From Rhodospirillaceae bacterium (GTDB lineage Bacteria > Pseudomonadota > Alphaproteobacteria > Rhodospirillales > Casp-alpha2): 46,462 bases of DNA. The DNA lies in contig JABJBP010000055.1 in the NCBI GenBank assembly GCA_018665815.1, positions 1 to 46,462 of the forward strand. Direction: 5' to 3'. Positions 37,086-46,030 of this stretch are shown here, piece by piece. Under the pieces are notes generated by a model that made no database searches, was not told the DNA's origin, and worked only from the letters and a program-made list of their open reading frames with translations. The number at the start of each line of letters is the position of its first letter. Within the stretch, counting starts at the first letter, position 1. The translations under genes and the position numbers were made by a program.

Positions 37086-37242
37086 CGGTGAATCCCTTTA
37101 AACACGGCCAAATCAAGTGAAAACCGAGAAATATGCGTAGTGAAAAGCAAAAAAATCGCCTGTTTTCTGCGTCAAAATGATCAATTTCATAGTGCGGCTT
37201 AATCCCAGTCCGCAGTCGAACAAAAGTAAAACGTCCTTCAGT

Positions 37243-37257
37243 GTTCTACTAAGGTTC
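37243..37257 (-). promoter_or_regulatory. lexA: LexA (SOS) box upstream of lexA
   Basis: GTTC-TACTAAG-GTTC matches the alphaproteobacterial LexA consensus GTTC-N7-GTTC exactly, 158 bases before the lexA start in an AT-rich intergenic region. The divergence from the E. coli CTGT-N8-ACAG box fits the organism type. Confidence 0.75.
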
Positions 37258-37342
37258 GCATCCGCTGTCAAGCAATCCTATTCTCCCTAAGATTGCAATA
37301 CTAGTCGGAAGATATTCTTTTTTGATAAATGCAAATCGTGGT

Positions 37343-37357
37343 GTTCTGCAAATATTC
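37343..37357 (-). promoter_or_regulatory. Second, imperfect LexA-like box
   Basis: GTTC-TGCAAAT-ATTC has one mismatch to GTTC-N7-GTTC and starts exactly 100 bases from the perfect box. It is close to the end of the upstream dehydrogenase gene. It may be a weaker second operator or chance. Confidence 0.3.
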
Positions 37358-37386
37358 TGCAAAATCAATTGTTTGCAAAGGGGGGA

Positions 37387-38358
37387 TCAAGCTATCTGAT
37401 TGATCAAGTTTTTCTCACCTCGTGACAATCGGGCTAGGTTTTCGGCCAGAATATCGATGACATTCTCCTCGTAGCGACGGGTCTCGCCACCGGAATGCGG
37501 CGTGATGATGGCGTTTTCCAGACTCCAAAGTTTGGACGTTTCGGGCAGGGGTTCGGGATCAAATACATCCAACCCGGCACCGGCAATGCCACCGCCTTCA
37601 AGGGCGGCCACCATAGCCTGTTCATCCACAACCGGCCCCCGAGCCACATTGATCACATACGCCGTCGGTTTCATCCGCGCCAATGCCTCGGCGCCAACCA
37701 AACCTCTAGTCTCATCTGTCAGCGGACATGTGAGGGCGACGACATCTGCCTCACCGAGAAGATCAAGAAACGCCGCAGGTGCATGGAGCGCTTCGACGCC
37801 GTCGGGAACTTTCGCGGTATTCCTTCGAATTCCCAGGACCCGTAGACCAAACGCCTGGGCCAGCCGGGCCAACCGGCCGCCAATTGCGCCCAAGCCATAG
37901 ATCAGCATGGTCTTGCCTTCCAATTCGTCCTCGCGCCGCCTGATGTCACCAACCACGCCCCGCCATTCACGCCGCAATTGCCGGTCCCGGGCGAGATGCA
38001 GTTGGCGGGTTAGGCTGAGTAACAACGCCATGGCATGGTCGCCGACCGCGTTTACATTCACGCCGCTGGAATTCGCCAATCGAATGCCACGCTCAGTAAA
38101 CGCGCTGATGTCGTAACGGTCATAACCGGCGGCACAGACATGAACGTAGGCGAGGTTTGGTGCCGCATCGAAAAATGTATTTTGCCAATACCCCGACAGC
38201 ACTAGGACCTCCGCTTCGCCGAGGCGAGAGAGCGTTTCCTCGAGCGTCCAGGTTTGAAAAGTTTTTCCGGGCAAATCGCGACGCTCAAATGCGGCCTGCA
38301 TTTGATAGGCCGGATGGGCGAATTGAATGGTCGGGTTTTGAAGCACCGTATTCTCCAT
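37387..38358 (-). CDS. D-2-hydroxyacid dehydrogenase family protein
   Basis: A 323-residue dehydrogenase of the D-isomer-specific family. The Rossmann loop GLGAIG is at 155-160. The catalytic set is complete: Arg240 (NVARGPVVDE), Glu269 (FDPEPLP) and His288 (ITPHSGG). The strand after the glycine loop ends LGIRRN, with Arg rather than Asp where NAD-users have an acidic residue, so NADP(H) is more likely; this is inference. The substrate could be glyoxylate, hydroxypyruvate or another 2-oxoacid. It lies between moeA and lexA on the same strand, 43 bases from moeA, and interrupts a cluster that is often moeA-lexA directly. Confidence 0.87.
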   Translation of the reverse strand: MENTVLQNPTIQFAHPAYQMQAAFERRDLPGKTFQTWTLEETLSRLGEAEVLVLSGYWQNTFFDAAPNLAYVHVCAAGYDRYDISAFTERGIRLANSSGVNVNAVGDHAMALLLSLTRQLHLARDRQLRREWRGVVGDIRRREDELEGKTMLIYGLGAIGGRLARLAQAFGLRVLGIRRNTAKVPDGVEALHAPAAFLDLLGEADVVALTCPLTDETRGLVGAEALARMKPTAYVINVARGPVVDEQAMVAALEGGGIAGAGLDVFDPEPLPETSKLWSLENAIITPHSGGETRRYEENVIDILAENLARLSRGEKNLINQIA

Positions 38359-38401
38359 GACTATATGTGACGAGGCCTGCTGATCAGGCCCATATTATGG
38401 C

Positions 38402-39634
38402 TCAAAAACGGCTAAGGCCTGTATCGAAGCGCACAATTTCAACAATATCGCCGGCCTGTGCCGACGGCGCATCGACAGACCGGATCACCAAACAATCGGC
38501 GCTGGCGAAACTTGCCATCATGGCGCTGTCCTGGCGGTCAAAGGGCGTGGTGACGAGATTTCCCTCGCTATCCGTATCCAAGGTCGCGCGCATGAATTCC
38601 TGACGCATACCGTTTGCCTTCACGTCGCACCCTAGCCGCGCCTTTTCCGTACCAAGCCCGCCGTCACCAATGCCCAACATTACATTGATCGCGGCGCGTA
38701 AAAATATTGCCGATGTCACGCCTGCTGAAACCGGGTTTCCCGGCAGTCCAAGAACCGGAATATCTTTCCAGCGGCCGAAAATCAGCGGCTTTCCAGGCCG
38801 CATGGCGACCTTGTAGAAATTCAGATCCAGACCGTCCTCCGCCATCACTTTTTGGACCAGATCATAATCGCCGACGGAAGCGCCACCAATGGTCACCAAC
38901 ACGTCTGCGCCTTTTGCGCCGGAAAGCACTTGGCGGAGCGAAGCATCCGTGTCGCGGGCAATGCCCAGCCCCAAAGGCTCACCACCAAGAACCCGGACGA
39001 TAGCCGCCAAAGCAATACTGTTGGAACTGACGATCTGATCGGCGCCAATCGGGTCGCCGGGCATCATGACTTCGTCACCCGTCGCCACGATCGCGACCCT
39101 GGGCCGACGCCGAACCCGCAACCAAGGCACGTTCATCGCCGCGGCCAGGCCGAGATCGCGGGCACTTAACACTGCGCCGGTCTTCAGCAAAATATCGCCG
39201 ACGCTAAAATCCAGGCCGGCGGGGCGCACATCGGCGCCGCTTTGGGCGCTTTCCATGACGGTAATTTGTTCGTTCACGGCCGTCGTGTCTTCTTGTATGA
39301 CAATAGCATCGGCGCCATCGGGAAGCGGCGCGCCGGTGAAGATGCGGGCGCATTCGCCGGGTCCCACCGCGCCCGGAAATCCTTGGCCGGCTTGTGATAC
39401 GCCGATCTGTTTCAAAGTCACGGGAACAGAGCCGACATCGGCAGCCCGTACCGCGTAGCCGTCCATGGCCGACACAGCCGATGGTGGTTGAGTCAGGCGC
39501 GCCGCCACATCCTCGGCCAAAACGCGGCCGAGGCCATCGCCGAGAGCCACCTGTTCAGAAGATATGAGGGAAAAGCCACCGGTGACCCGTGTCAGGGCCT
39601 CAGCAACGGAAAGCAATTTCGGGCGGCTGTTCAT
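38402..39634 (-). CDS. moeA: Molybdopterin molybdenumtransferase MoeA
   Basis: A 410-residue enzyme that inserts molybdate into adenylated molybdopterin. Family segments: the early [12 protein letters not shown], the [19 protein letters not shown] run, a central MoaB-like domain with [20 protein letters not shown] and [16 protein letters not shown], then [20 protein letters not shown], and a C-terminal beta-barrel domain. Length is normal. Its ATG overlaps the moaC stop (ATGA at 39634-39631). The product would be needed by the molybdenum hydroxylase at 13498-15855. Confidence 0.95.
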   Translation of the reverse strand: MNSRPKLLSVAEALTRVTGGFSLISSEQVALGDGLGRVLAEDVAARLTQPPSAVSAMDGYAVRAADVGSVPVTLKQIGVSQAGQGFPGAVGPGECARIFTGAPLPDGADAIVIQEDTTAVNEQITVMESAQSGADVRPAGLDFSVGDILLKTGAVLSARDLGLAAAMNVPWLRVRRRPRVAIVATGDEVMMPGDPIGADQIVSSNSIALAAIVRVLGGEPLGLGIARDTDASLRQVLSGAKGADVLVTIGGASVGDYDLVQKVMAEDGLDLNFYKVAMRPGKPLIFGRWKDIPVLGLPGNPVSAGVTSAIFLRAAINVMLGIGDGGLGTEKARLGCDVKANGMRQEFMRATLDTDSEGNLVTTPFDRQDSAMMASFASADCLVIRSVDAPSAQAGDIVEIVRFDTGLSRF

Positions 39635-40107
39635 TCGGCTTTAAACACGCCGGATTTTCCGCCCGATTTGTGAACAAGCCGGATATCAACGAGTTTCATG
39701 CCTCTGTCGACGGCTTTACACATGTCATAAACAGTCAGCGCTGCAACGGATACCGCCATCAGCGCCTCCATTTCAACGCCGGTTTGCCCGGTCAACTTAC
39801 AAGTTGCAGTAATATCGACGGCATGGCGGCTGGAATCACAGCTTAAATTTACTTTAACCGAAGATAAGTTAAGCGGGTGACAAAGCGGGATCAAATCCGG
39901 TGTCCGTTTCGCACCCATGATACCGGCCAATTGAGCAACGGATAGCACATCACCCTTTTTGACACCGCCATCCTGGATCATCGCCATGGTTTCGGGTGCC
40001 ATCAGAACACTGCCTTTGGCCGTTGCCGTGCGCTCGGTTTCCGCCTTCTCGGATACATCGACCATGACGGCATTGCCGTCGTCATCGAGATGCGTAAACC
40101 CGCTCAT
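39631..40107 (-). CDS. moaC: Cyclic pyranopterin monophosphate synthase MoaC
   Basis: A 158-residue enzyme of the first part of molybdenum cofactor synthesis; it acts on the MoaA product to form cPMP. Motifs: [34 protein letters not shown], and [32 protein letters not shown], with the catalytic Lys and Asp residues in place. It is joined to trpC upstream and moeA downstream by 4-base ATGA overlaps, a tightly coupled chain. moaA is not in the window. Confidence 0.96.
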   Translation of the reverse strand: MSGFTHLDDDGNAVMVDVSEKAETERTATAKGSVLMAPETMAMIQDGGVKKGDVLSVAQLAGIMGAKRTPDLIPLCHPLNLSSVKVNLSCDSSRHAVDITATCKLTGQTGVEMEALMAVSVAALTVYDMCKAVDRGMKLVDIRLVHKSGGKSGVFKAE

Positions 40108-40922
40108 GCCCGCACCGCTTCCGCCGGCGTATCATGGGCCAGCAAGGTGCGGGTGGCGGCCGAAACGTCATCTTGGCGCATGAGGGACTCGCCAACCAGG
40201 AAACATCTGGCGCCGGCATCCGCCATTCGCGCCAGATCGGCAGGCGTGTTCAAGCCACTTTCACTGATCAGCAGGCGGTCGGCCGGTACTTTCGGCGCCA
40301 ACGTTTCCGTCATCGCGATATCAACATCAAGCGTTTTGAGATTACGGTTGTTGACCCCGATCAATTCGGTTTTCAGCACCAGTGCGCGTTCCAATTCCGC
40401 TTCGTTATGAACTTCGACAAGGACATCCATGCCCCAATCGCTGGCGGTCTCAGAAAGCTCGGCGGCTCGTCCATCATCCAGCGCAGCCATGATCAGCAAG
40501 ATGCAATCCGCCCCCAGTGCACGGGATTCGACGATCTGATAAGGATCCAACATGAAATCTTTGCGTAACACCGGCAAGTCGACGGCGGCACGCGCGGCCA
40601 CAAGAAATTCATCAGCGCCTTGGAAATAGGGCTCATCAGTAAGGACCGAGATGCAAGCGGCACCACCCACCTGATAAGCTTTCGCAAGCGACGGCGGATC
40701 AAAATCGGGCCTGACCAAGCCTTTTGAGGGCGAGGCCTTCTTGAGTTCTGCAATCAATCCGTATCCGCCGCTTGATGAGGCCCGGATTAATGCGGCACCA
40801 AAACCGCGCGGTGCCGACGCATTTTTCGCCGCTGTTTCTATCGAAGAAAGCGCTACAGAAGTCTTTTGGGCCGCCACATGCTGGCGCTTGTCGGCGCAAA
40901 TTTTCGCTAGAACCTCACTCAT
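40104..40922 (-). CDS. trpC: Indole-3-glycerol phosphate synthase
   Basis: A 272-residue TIM-barrel enzyme that closes the indole ring in tryptophan synthesis. Motifs: [17 protein letters not shown] (phosphate and catalytic Lys region), the segment around [16 protein letters not shown], then [32 protein letters not shown] and [11 protein letters not shown]. It is a stand-alone TrpC, not fused to TrpF. The stop overlaps the moaC start, and the start overlaps the trpD stop. Confidence 0.96.
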   Translation of the reverse strand: MSEVLAKICADKRQHVAAQKTSVALSSIETAAKNASAPRGFGAALIRASSSGGYGLIAELKKASPSKGLVRPDFDPPSLAKAYQVGGAACISVLTDEPYFQGADEFLVAARAAVDLPVLRKDFMLDPYQIVESRALGADCILLIMAALDDGRAAELSETASDWGMDVLVEVHNEAELERALVLKTELIGVNNRNLKTLDVDIAMTETLAPKVPADRLLISESGLNTPADLARMADAGARCFLVGESLMRQDDVSAATRTLLAHDTPAEAVRA

Positions 40923-41941
40923 GAGCCGCCATTCGTGATCTGGACCAATCGGTCTAATGCTTCGCGTGCCTTGCCATCATCAATGGCAGTGGCCGCCATT
41001 GCGGCACCGGTTTTCAAATCTTCCGCTTTGCCGGCGACGATAAGACTAGCGGCTGCATTCAAAAGCACGACGTCGCGGTAGGGCCCAGGCGTACCGTCCA
41101 GCAAAGCGTGAATGGCTGCCGCATTCGCTTCGCCATCGCCACCCTTGAGGTCATCGAGAGACGCCCGCGGCAGCCCCGCGTCCTCGGGCGTCACTTCAAA
41201 TGTCCGCACCGCACCATTCTCCAATGCGGCCACATAAGTCACGCCGGTGGTCGTCATTTCATCCAAGCCATCGGCGCCGTTCACCACCCAGGCCGCCTCA
41301 CAGCCCAGATTGCCCAGCACTTCGGCCATCGGTTCGATCCAAGTCCGGTCATATGCACCGGTAAATTGCCGTTTCACGCCGGCCGGATTGGATAGCGGAC
41401 CCAACAAATTGAAAATCGTCCTCACCCCCATGGCTCCACGGACCGGAACGACATATTTCATCGCACTGTGATGGCGCGGCGCCATCAAAAACCCAATGCC
41501 GGCATCGACCATTGATTTCTCAACCAAGGCCATATCGCAATCCAGATTGACGCCCAGCGCCGTCAATACATCGGCGGCGCCCGATTTCGACGACACTGCC
41601 CGGTTGCCATGTTTGGCGACCGGCACGCCGCACCCGGCGACAACAAATGCCGCGCCGGTTGAGATATTATACGTGCCATGTCCGTCACCGCCGGTGCCGA
41701 CCACGTCAATGGCCCCATCCGGCGCGCTTACATGAAGCGCTTTGGCACGCATAATCTTCACCGCGCCAGTAATTTCATCGACGGTTTCACCACGCACACG
41801 AAGCCCCATGAGGAAGGCGCCGATTTGCGATTCCAGGGCATTTCCCGACATGATTATATCGAAGGCGGTCTCAGCGTCGGCGGACGATAGGGATTTACCG
41901 TCGGCGACTTGCGCCAGAATGGGTTTCAAATCATCGCTCAT
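40919..41941 (-). CDS. trpD: Anthranilate phosphoribosyltransferase
   Basis: A 340-residue enzyme that attaches phosphoribosyl to anthranilate. The PRPP-binding loop is [20 protein letters not shown] (about residues 81-100), with [20 protein letters not shown] and the later [14 protein letters not shown] also matching the family. The N-terminal helical bundle has the usual [20 protein letters not shown] run. Length is standard. ATGA overlaps connect it to trpG and trpC. Confidence 0.96.
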   Translation of the reverse strand: MSDDLKPILAQVADGKSLSSADAETAFDIIMSGNALESQIGAFLMGLRVRGETVDEITGAVKIMRAKALHVSAPDGAIDVVGTGGDGHGTYNISTGAAFVVAGCGVPVAKHGNRAVSSKSGAADVLTALGVNLDCDMALVEKSMVDAGIGFLMAPRHHSAMKYVVPVRGAMGVRTIFNLLGPLSNPAGVKRQFTGAYDRTWIEPMAEVLGNLGCEAAWVVNGADGLDEMTTTGVTYVAALENGAVRTFEVTPEDAGLPRASLDDLKGGDGEANAAAIHALLDGTPGPYRDVVLLNAAASLIVAGKAEDLKTGAAMAATAIDDGKAREALDRLVQITNGGS

Positions 41942-42522
41942 GCGGCGTTCCTCCGCTGTGAAATATCGATGAAGTTCTTCAACAGCGCATGGCCGTGTTC
42001 GGAAGCAATGCTTTCAGGGTGAAACTGAACTCCGTGAATGGGCAATGTCCTGTGCGAAACAGCCTGAATAACACCGTCGGCGCTCTCTGCTGTAACTTCC
42101 AGGCAATCGGGCACCGTTGCCGGGTCTATTGTCAATGAATGATAGCGGGTCGCCGCAAAGGGAGACGGTAGTCCGTGAAAAACACCCGTTTCGCGGTGCG
42201 TAATATCGCTCAGTTTGCCGTGCATGGGATTGGGTGCGCGGACGATTGTCGCGCCGAAATGCTGGCCGATGGCTTGATGGCCCAGGCAAACCCCTAATAA
42301 TGGTATCTTGCCAGCAGCCGTCGCGACTAATTCCAAGCAAATTCCAGCGTCTTCGGGATAGCAAGGTCCCGGTGAAAGCACGATCCCTTCCGGCGCTAAC
42401 TCAAGCACTTCGGTCGCCGAAATCGCGTCATTTCGGTACACACTGACCTCAGCGCCAACCTCGCCCATGAAGTGGCGCAGGTTGTAGGTAAAGCTGTCGT
42501 AGTTATCAATTAATATAAACAT
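41938..42522 (-). CDS. trpG: Anthranilate synthase glutamine amidotransferase component
   Basis: A 194-residue class I glutamine amidotransferase. The start [18 protein letters not shown], the nucleophile Cys in [16 protein letters not shown], and the His-Glu pair in [14 protein letters not shown] are all present. It gives ammonia to TrpE to make anthranilate, or may serve PabB for folate. trpE is normally the next gene upstream in many alphaproteobacteria but is absent here; copA begins instead. First gene of the trpGDC-moaC-moeA chain. Confidence 0.94.
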   Translation of the reverse strand: MFILIDNYDSFTYNLRHFMGEVGAEVSVYRNDAISATEVLELAPEGIVLSPGPCYPEDAGICLELVATAAGKIPLLGVCLGHQAIGQHFGATIVRAPNPMHGKLSDITHRETGVFHGLPSPFAATRYHSLTIDPATVPDCLEVTAESADGVIQAVSHRTLPIHGVQFHPESIASEHGHALLKNFIDISQRRNAA

Positions 42523-42570
42523 TTCAATATATTATCGTCGATTCTTCATTTAAACAACAGGGCGCATTAC

Positions 42571-42600
42571 CCCGCCTCACCACAGCCGATTTGAGGCGGG
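42571..42600. promoter_or_regulatory. 9-bp inverted repeat between trpG and copA
   Basis: CCCGCCTCA (42571-42579) and TGAGGCGGG (42592-42600) are exact reverse complements around 12 bases, 50-80 bases before trpG. There is no T-run on either strand and no Trp-codon leader peptide, so classical trp attenuation is not supported. It may be an operator or a leader hairpin. Confidence 0.35.
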
Positions 42601-42643
42601 CCACAATGGAGCGTCGATGATCCATGGTCAAGTCCACGCAGGC

Positions 42644-42674
42644 TTGACCTTCCCGTAACTGGAAACCTTATATA
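42644..42674 (+). promoter_or_regulatory. copA: CueR-type (MerR family) promoter of copA
   Basis: The -35 TTGACC (42644-42649) and -10 TATATA (42669-42674) are separated by 19 bases, the overlong spacer typical of MerR-family activation. The spacer holds the imperfect dyad ACCTTCC-CGTAACT-GGAAACC (42647-42667), close to the CueR operator of E. coli copA (ACCTTCC...GGAAGGT). CueR, encoded downstream, is the expected activator under copper excess. Confidence 0.75.
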
Positions 42675-42675
42675 T

Positions 42676-42697
42676 ACTTTCTAGTTAACTAGAAGGT
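42676..42697 (+). promoter_or_regulatory. Second MerR-like dyad overlapping the copA leader
   Basis: ACTTTCT-AGTTAACT-AGAAGGT has a perfect 16-base palindromic core (42679-42694) and resembles a CueR operator with one arm mismatch. It lies right after the first operator and runs into the AAGG before the copA start. It could be a second binding site or a hairpin over the ribosome binding region. Confidence 0.4.
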
Positions 42698-42709
42698 TAG
42701 GATTTTGGC

Positions 42710-45163
42710 GTGCCGTCATCGAGGCAATATTCAGTTGCTGAAACAAAACCAAATGGCCGTCTCGCCCATGAAGTTATGGCCGTCGATGGCATGACTTGCG
42801 CGGGATGCGCGGGGCGCGTTGAAAAGGCGATCAATAATTTGGCAGGCATTGAGACATCGACCGTCAATCTAGCCGCTGAGCAGGCCGACGTGACGTTTGA
42901 TCCTGAACAAACCAATGCCGTTGAGATTGCGGCGGCTATCACTAACGCCGGGTATTCGGTTCCAACACAAGTGCTCCGGCTGGTCATTGACGGGATGACC
43001 TGTGCGTCGTGCCAACAAAGGGTTGAGCGTGCGCTTGAAGCTGTTTCGGGCGTCCGATCCGCAGCCGTCAACTTTGCCCAGGACCAGGCACTTGTCACAG
43101 TGTCCGCCGGCTCACTGGAACCCACGGACTTGATCGCCGCTGTATCCAACGCCGGATACAGCGCCCGATTGCCCGCCGAGGACATAGATGATCATTCAGA
43201 AGAGCGGCGACTGGCCCAGCGCAACCGCCGCGATGTCATCACCTTTGCCATTGCCGCCACGTTGACCGTGCCGCTGGTCGGTCAAATGATTTGGGACCTT
43301 GCCCGATTGCCGGGAAACTTATCGGGGTTAACCCAATTCCTATTGGCCACGCCAGTGCAGTTTTGGGCCGGGGCGCGGTTTTACCGGGCGGCTTGGGGTG
43401 CATTGCGGAACGGCACCGGCAATATGGATCTCCTGGTCGCCATGGGCACCTCTGCCGCCTATGGCCTAAGCATAGTCAGTCTGCTCAATCCTGAAACCAA
43501 TGACGGCGCGTTGTATTTCGAAGCCAGCGCTGCGGTCATCACGATGGTTTTGCTGGGAAAATGGCTGGAAAGCCGCGCGAAACGTGGAACTACGGCGGCC
43601 ATTCGTTCATTGATGGAATTACGCCCCGATACCGCGAGAATTCAATCAAACGGCCAAGAGAAAACCGTACCAGCGAACGCCGTCCAACTAGGTGATATCG
43701 TGATCGTCAAACCGGGGGAACGGGTGCCTGTCGATGGCATCATCGGCGAGGGTGAGACCCAAATGGACGAAGCCCTGATTACCGGCGAGAGTTTGCCGGT
43801 TGCCAAGCAGCCCGGTGATCAAGTCACCGGCGGCGCCATCAACGGGGCAGGGCGCATTCTCATCACGACAACAGCGGTCGGTCGGCAATCGGTGCTGTCA
43901 CGGATCATTGCGTTGGTTCAAGGCGCACAGGCCAGCAAAGCGCCCGTGCAAAAGCTTGTTGATCGCATCGCCGCTGTTTTTGTGCCCGTCGTCATCGCCC
44001 TGGCGGGCGTGACATTCGCCGGCTGGATGGTCGCCACCGGTGATGTGCCAGATGCGATTATCAACGCAGTCTCGGTTCTTGTTATTGCGTGTCCTTGCGC
44101 ACTCGGATTGGCAACACCGGCGGCCATGATGGTTGGTACGGGACAGGCCGCGAAGGCGGGGATTCTCATAAAAGATGCGGACGCGTTGGAACGCCTGCAC
44201 CGCATCACGACGCTGGTTCTCGATAAAACGGGAACCCTGACCGAAGGGCGGCCGACACTGACGGAAATTATTGCCGCCGATGGCGACGAAGCACGTCTGT
44301 TGCAGCTCGCCGCGTCGGCGCAGCAAGGCAGCGAGCACCCGATCGCCAGTGCGGTGGTCGGCCATGCTCAACTGAAATTCGTGAACCTTTCCCCAGTTTC
44401 TAACTTCTCCAGTATAATCGGCCAGGGGCTTACAGCGACCGTCGAGCAAACCATATTGGCAATCGGCAATCGCAGATTGATGGCCGCCCATCACATTGAA
44501 ACCACGCTCTATGAAGACAAGGCCATCGGCTGGGAAGTTGAAGGCAACACGGTCATGTGGGTTGCCCAAACTGGCGTAGAGCCGAAACTGCTCGGCTTGA
44601 TCGCGGTGGGCGACAAAATCAAGCCTGGCGCAGGATCTGCACTGGCGAAACTCAGAAGCATGGGTATCAAGCCTATTATGATCACCGGCGACAACAGCCG
44701 CACCGCCGCTGCCGTCGCGGATACATTGGAAATTATCGATGTTTTCGCCGACGTCTCACCGGAAACAAAAGCCGGTGAAATTCAACGCCTCAAACAGGCG
44801 GGCCAGGCCGTTGCCATGGTTGGCGACGGCATCAATGACGCGCCGGCGCTGGCCGCCGCCGATATTGGTATCGCCATGGGCACGGGAACCGATGTCGCCA
44901 TGCATACCGCCGGCATTACGCTGATGCACGGTGACCCGGGATTGATCAGCGACGCCATTTCAATATCGCGCGCGACCTACGGGAAGATCCGGCAAAATCT
45001 ATTTTGGGCGTTTGCCTACAACTTGATTGCTCTGCCCCTTGCCGTTGCCGGTCTGCTGTCGCCGATGATCGCCGGCGCTGCCATGGCATTAAGCAGCGTT
45101 TCGGTTGTCGGCAATGCACTGATGTTGAAATTTTGGCGGCCATTGAATAGGAGCGGCGGATGA
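42710..45163 (+). CDS. copA: Copper-exporting P-type ATPase
   Basis: An 817-residue P1B-type ATPase that pumps Cu(I) out of the cytoplasm. It has two N-terminal heavy-metal domains with GMTCAGC (about residue 28) and GMTCASC (about 96). In order come the membrane helices; the actuator loop with ITGESLPV; the metal-binding CPC in VIACPCALGLATPAAMM (about 461); the phosphorylated Asp in DKTGTLTEG (about 505); the HP motif in GSEHPIASAV; and the GDGIND hinge in MVGDGINDAPALAAADIG. The start is GTG at 42710 with AAGG and AGGA upstream; no closer ATG gives a full protein. It overlaps cueR by 4 bases. Confidence 0.96.
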   Translation: MPSSRQYSVAETKPNGRLAHEVMAVDGMTCAGCAGRVEKAINNLAGIETSTVNLAAEQADVTFDPEQTNAVEIAAAITNAGYSVPTQVLRLVIDGMTCASCQQRVERALEAVSGVRSAAVNFAQDQALVTVSAGSLEPTDLIAAVSNAGYSARLPAEDIDDHSEERRLAQRNRRDVITFAIAATLTVPLVGQMIWDLARLPGNLSGLTQFLLATPVQFWAGARFYRAAWGALRNGTGNMDLLVAMGTSAAYGLSIVSLLNPETNDGALYFEASAAVITMVLLGKWLESRAKRGTTAAIRSLMELRPDTARIQSNGQEKTVPANAVQLGDIVIVKPGERVPVDGIIGEGETQMDEALITGESLPVAKQPGDQVTGGAINGAGRILITTTAVGRQSVLSRIIALVQGAQASKAPVQKLVDRIAAVFVPVVIALAGVTFAGWMVATGDVPDAIINAVSVLVIACPCALGLATPAAMMVGTGQAAKAGILIKDADALERLHRITTLVLDKTGTLTEGRPTLTEIIAADGDEARLLQLAASAQQGSEHPIASAVVGHAQLKFVNLSPVSNFSSIIGQGLTATVEQTILAIGNRRLMAAHHIETTLYEDKAIGWEVEGNTVMWVAQTGVEPKLLGLIAVGDKIKPGAGSALAKLRSMGIKPIMITGDNSRTAAAVADTLEIIDVFADVSPETKAGEIQRLKQAGQAVAMVGDGINDAPALAAADIGIAMGTGTDVAMHTAGITLMHGDPGLISDAISISRATYGKIRQNLFWAFAYNLIALPLAVAGLLSPMIAGAAMALSSVSVVGNALMLKFWRPLNRSGG

Positions 45164-45549
45164 ATATTGGAAAAATTGCCGACGAAACCGGTATCACCGC
45201 AAAAACCATCCGGTACTATGAAAGTATCGATTTAATACCTGCGGCGGAACGTCAGTCGAACGGCTATCGATCCTACACCGACAACGATGTCGCGACGCTC
45301 AAGTTCATATCTAGAGCCCGTACGCTTAGATTTTCACTTGAAGAGGTTCGCGGTCTGCTGACGCTTTGGCATGACAAGAACCGTGCCAGCTCAGATGTCA
45401 AAGCCCTGGCGTTGATCCATATTGAGGAAATTGAGACGCGTATCGCCGAATTACAATCGGTTAAAAACACGCTTTTGCATTTGACGGCCCGCTGTCAGGG
45501 CAACGACCGGCCGGATTGCCCCATCCTCGAAGATTTGGCGCAGCTATAA
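45160..45549 (+). CDS. cueR: Cu(I)-responsive MerR-family regulator CueR
   Basis: A 129-residue transcription activator. The winged helix-turn-helix is MNIGKIADETGITAKTIRYY then ESIDLIPAAERQSNGYRSY. A long dimerisation helix follows, and the metal loop has Cys112 and Cys120 in RCQGNDRPDCPIL. The C-x7-C spacing and numbering match CueR of E. coli (Cys112/Cys120), which favours monovalent copper, silver or gold over zinc. It is coupled to copA by an ATGA overlap, so activation by copper should raise its own level. Gene order copA-cueR in one transcript differs from the divergent arrangement of E. coli. Confidence 0.94.
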   Translation: MNIGKIADETGITAKTIRYYESIDLIPAAERQSNGYRSYTDNDVATLKFISRARTLRFSLEEVRGLLTLWHDKNRASSDVKALALIHIEEIETRIAELQSVKNTLLHLTARCQGNDRPDCPILEDLAQL

Positions 45550-45637
45550 GTTGGGAATGCTAACTTGGAAATAATTTTCCGATTTCATCAAATCGCCGTT
45601 ATGATGGAACCATGAGAACACTGGGGAAGGCGCGTAC

Positions 45638-46000
45638 ATGGCAAAAGTACTTATCATAGACGACGACAAGATTATCCGTGATTTGCTCCGCGCCCAATTT
45701 GAAGGCCGCGACATTGACGTGATTGAGGCCGAAAATGGCGATGCCGGCGTTGATCTTGCGCGCTCGTCACAGCCGCAATTGATTGTTCTCGACATGAGCC
45801 TGCCCGGCATGACCGGCTGGCAAGTTTTGCCTATTCTCCGCACCCACCCCGACACCAAAACAATTCCCGTGATTGCCCTGACGTCCCACGATTCACCGGA
45901 ATTGCGCGACGATGCCCATAGTGCGGGCTGTGATCGTTACATCACCAAACCGGTCGAAGCCGACCGCCTCTTCAAAGCGGTGGATGAACTGATCGGCTAA
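45638..46000 (+). CDS. Stand-alone response regulator receiver protein (CheY-like)
   Basis: A 120-residue single receiver domain with no output domain. All key residues are present: Asp8-Asp9-Asp10 for magnesium, the phosphorylated Asp52 (IVLDMSLPGMTG), Thr82 (IALTS) and Lys104 (ITKPV). Such proteins act by protein contact, as CheY or DivK do, or pass phosphate in a relay. GGGGAAGG lies upstream of the ATG. No histidine kinase is adjacent. The partner is unknown; closeness to DivK-type or PleD receivers cannot be settled by eye. Confidence 0.9.
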   Translation: MAKVLIIDDDKIIRDLLRAQFEGRDIDVIEAENGDAGVDLARSSQPQLIVLDMSLPGMTGWQVLPILRTHPDTKTIPVIALTSHDSPELRDDAHSAGCDRYITKPVEADRLFKAVDELIG

Positions 46001-46030
46001 TTCAACGAATGTGGTTTGGGATCTGCGCGC

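Noticed and set aside
42524-42625. A 33-codon open frame on the minus strand ending one base before trpG, possible leader peptide.
   Set aside because: It has no Trp codons, no good ribosome binding site, and the nearby hairpin lacks a T-run, so attenuation is not supported; probably chance.
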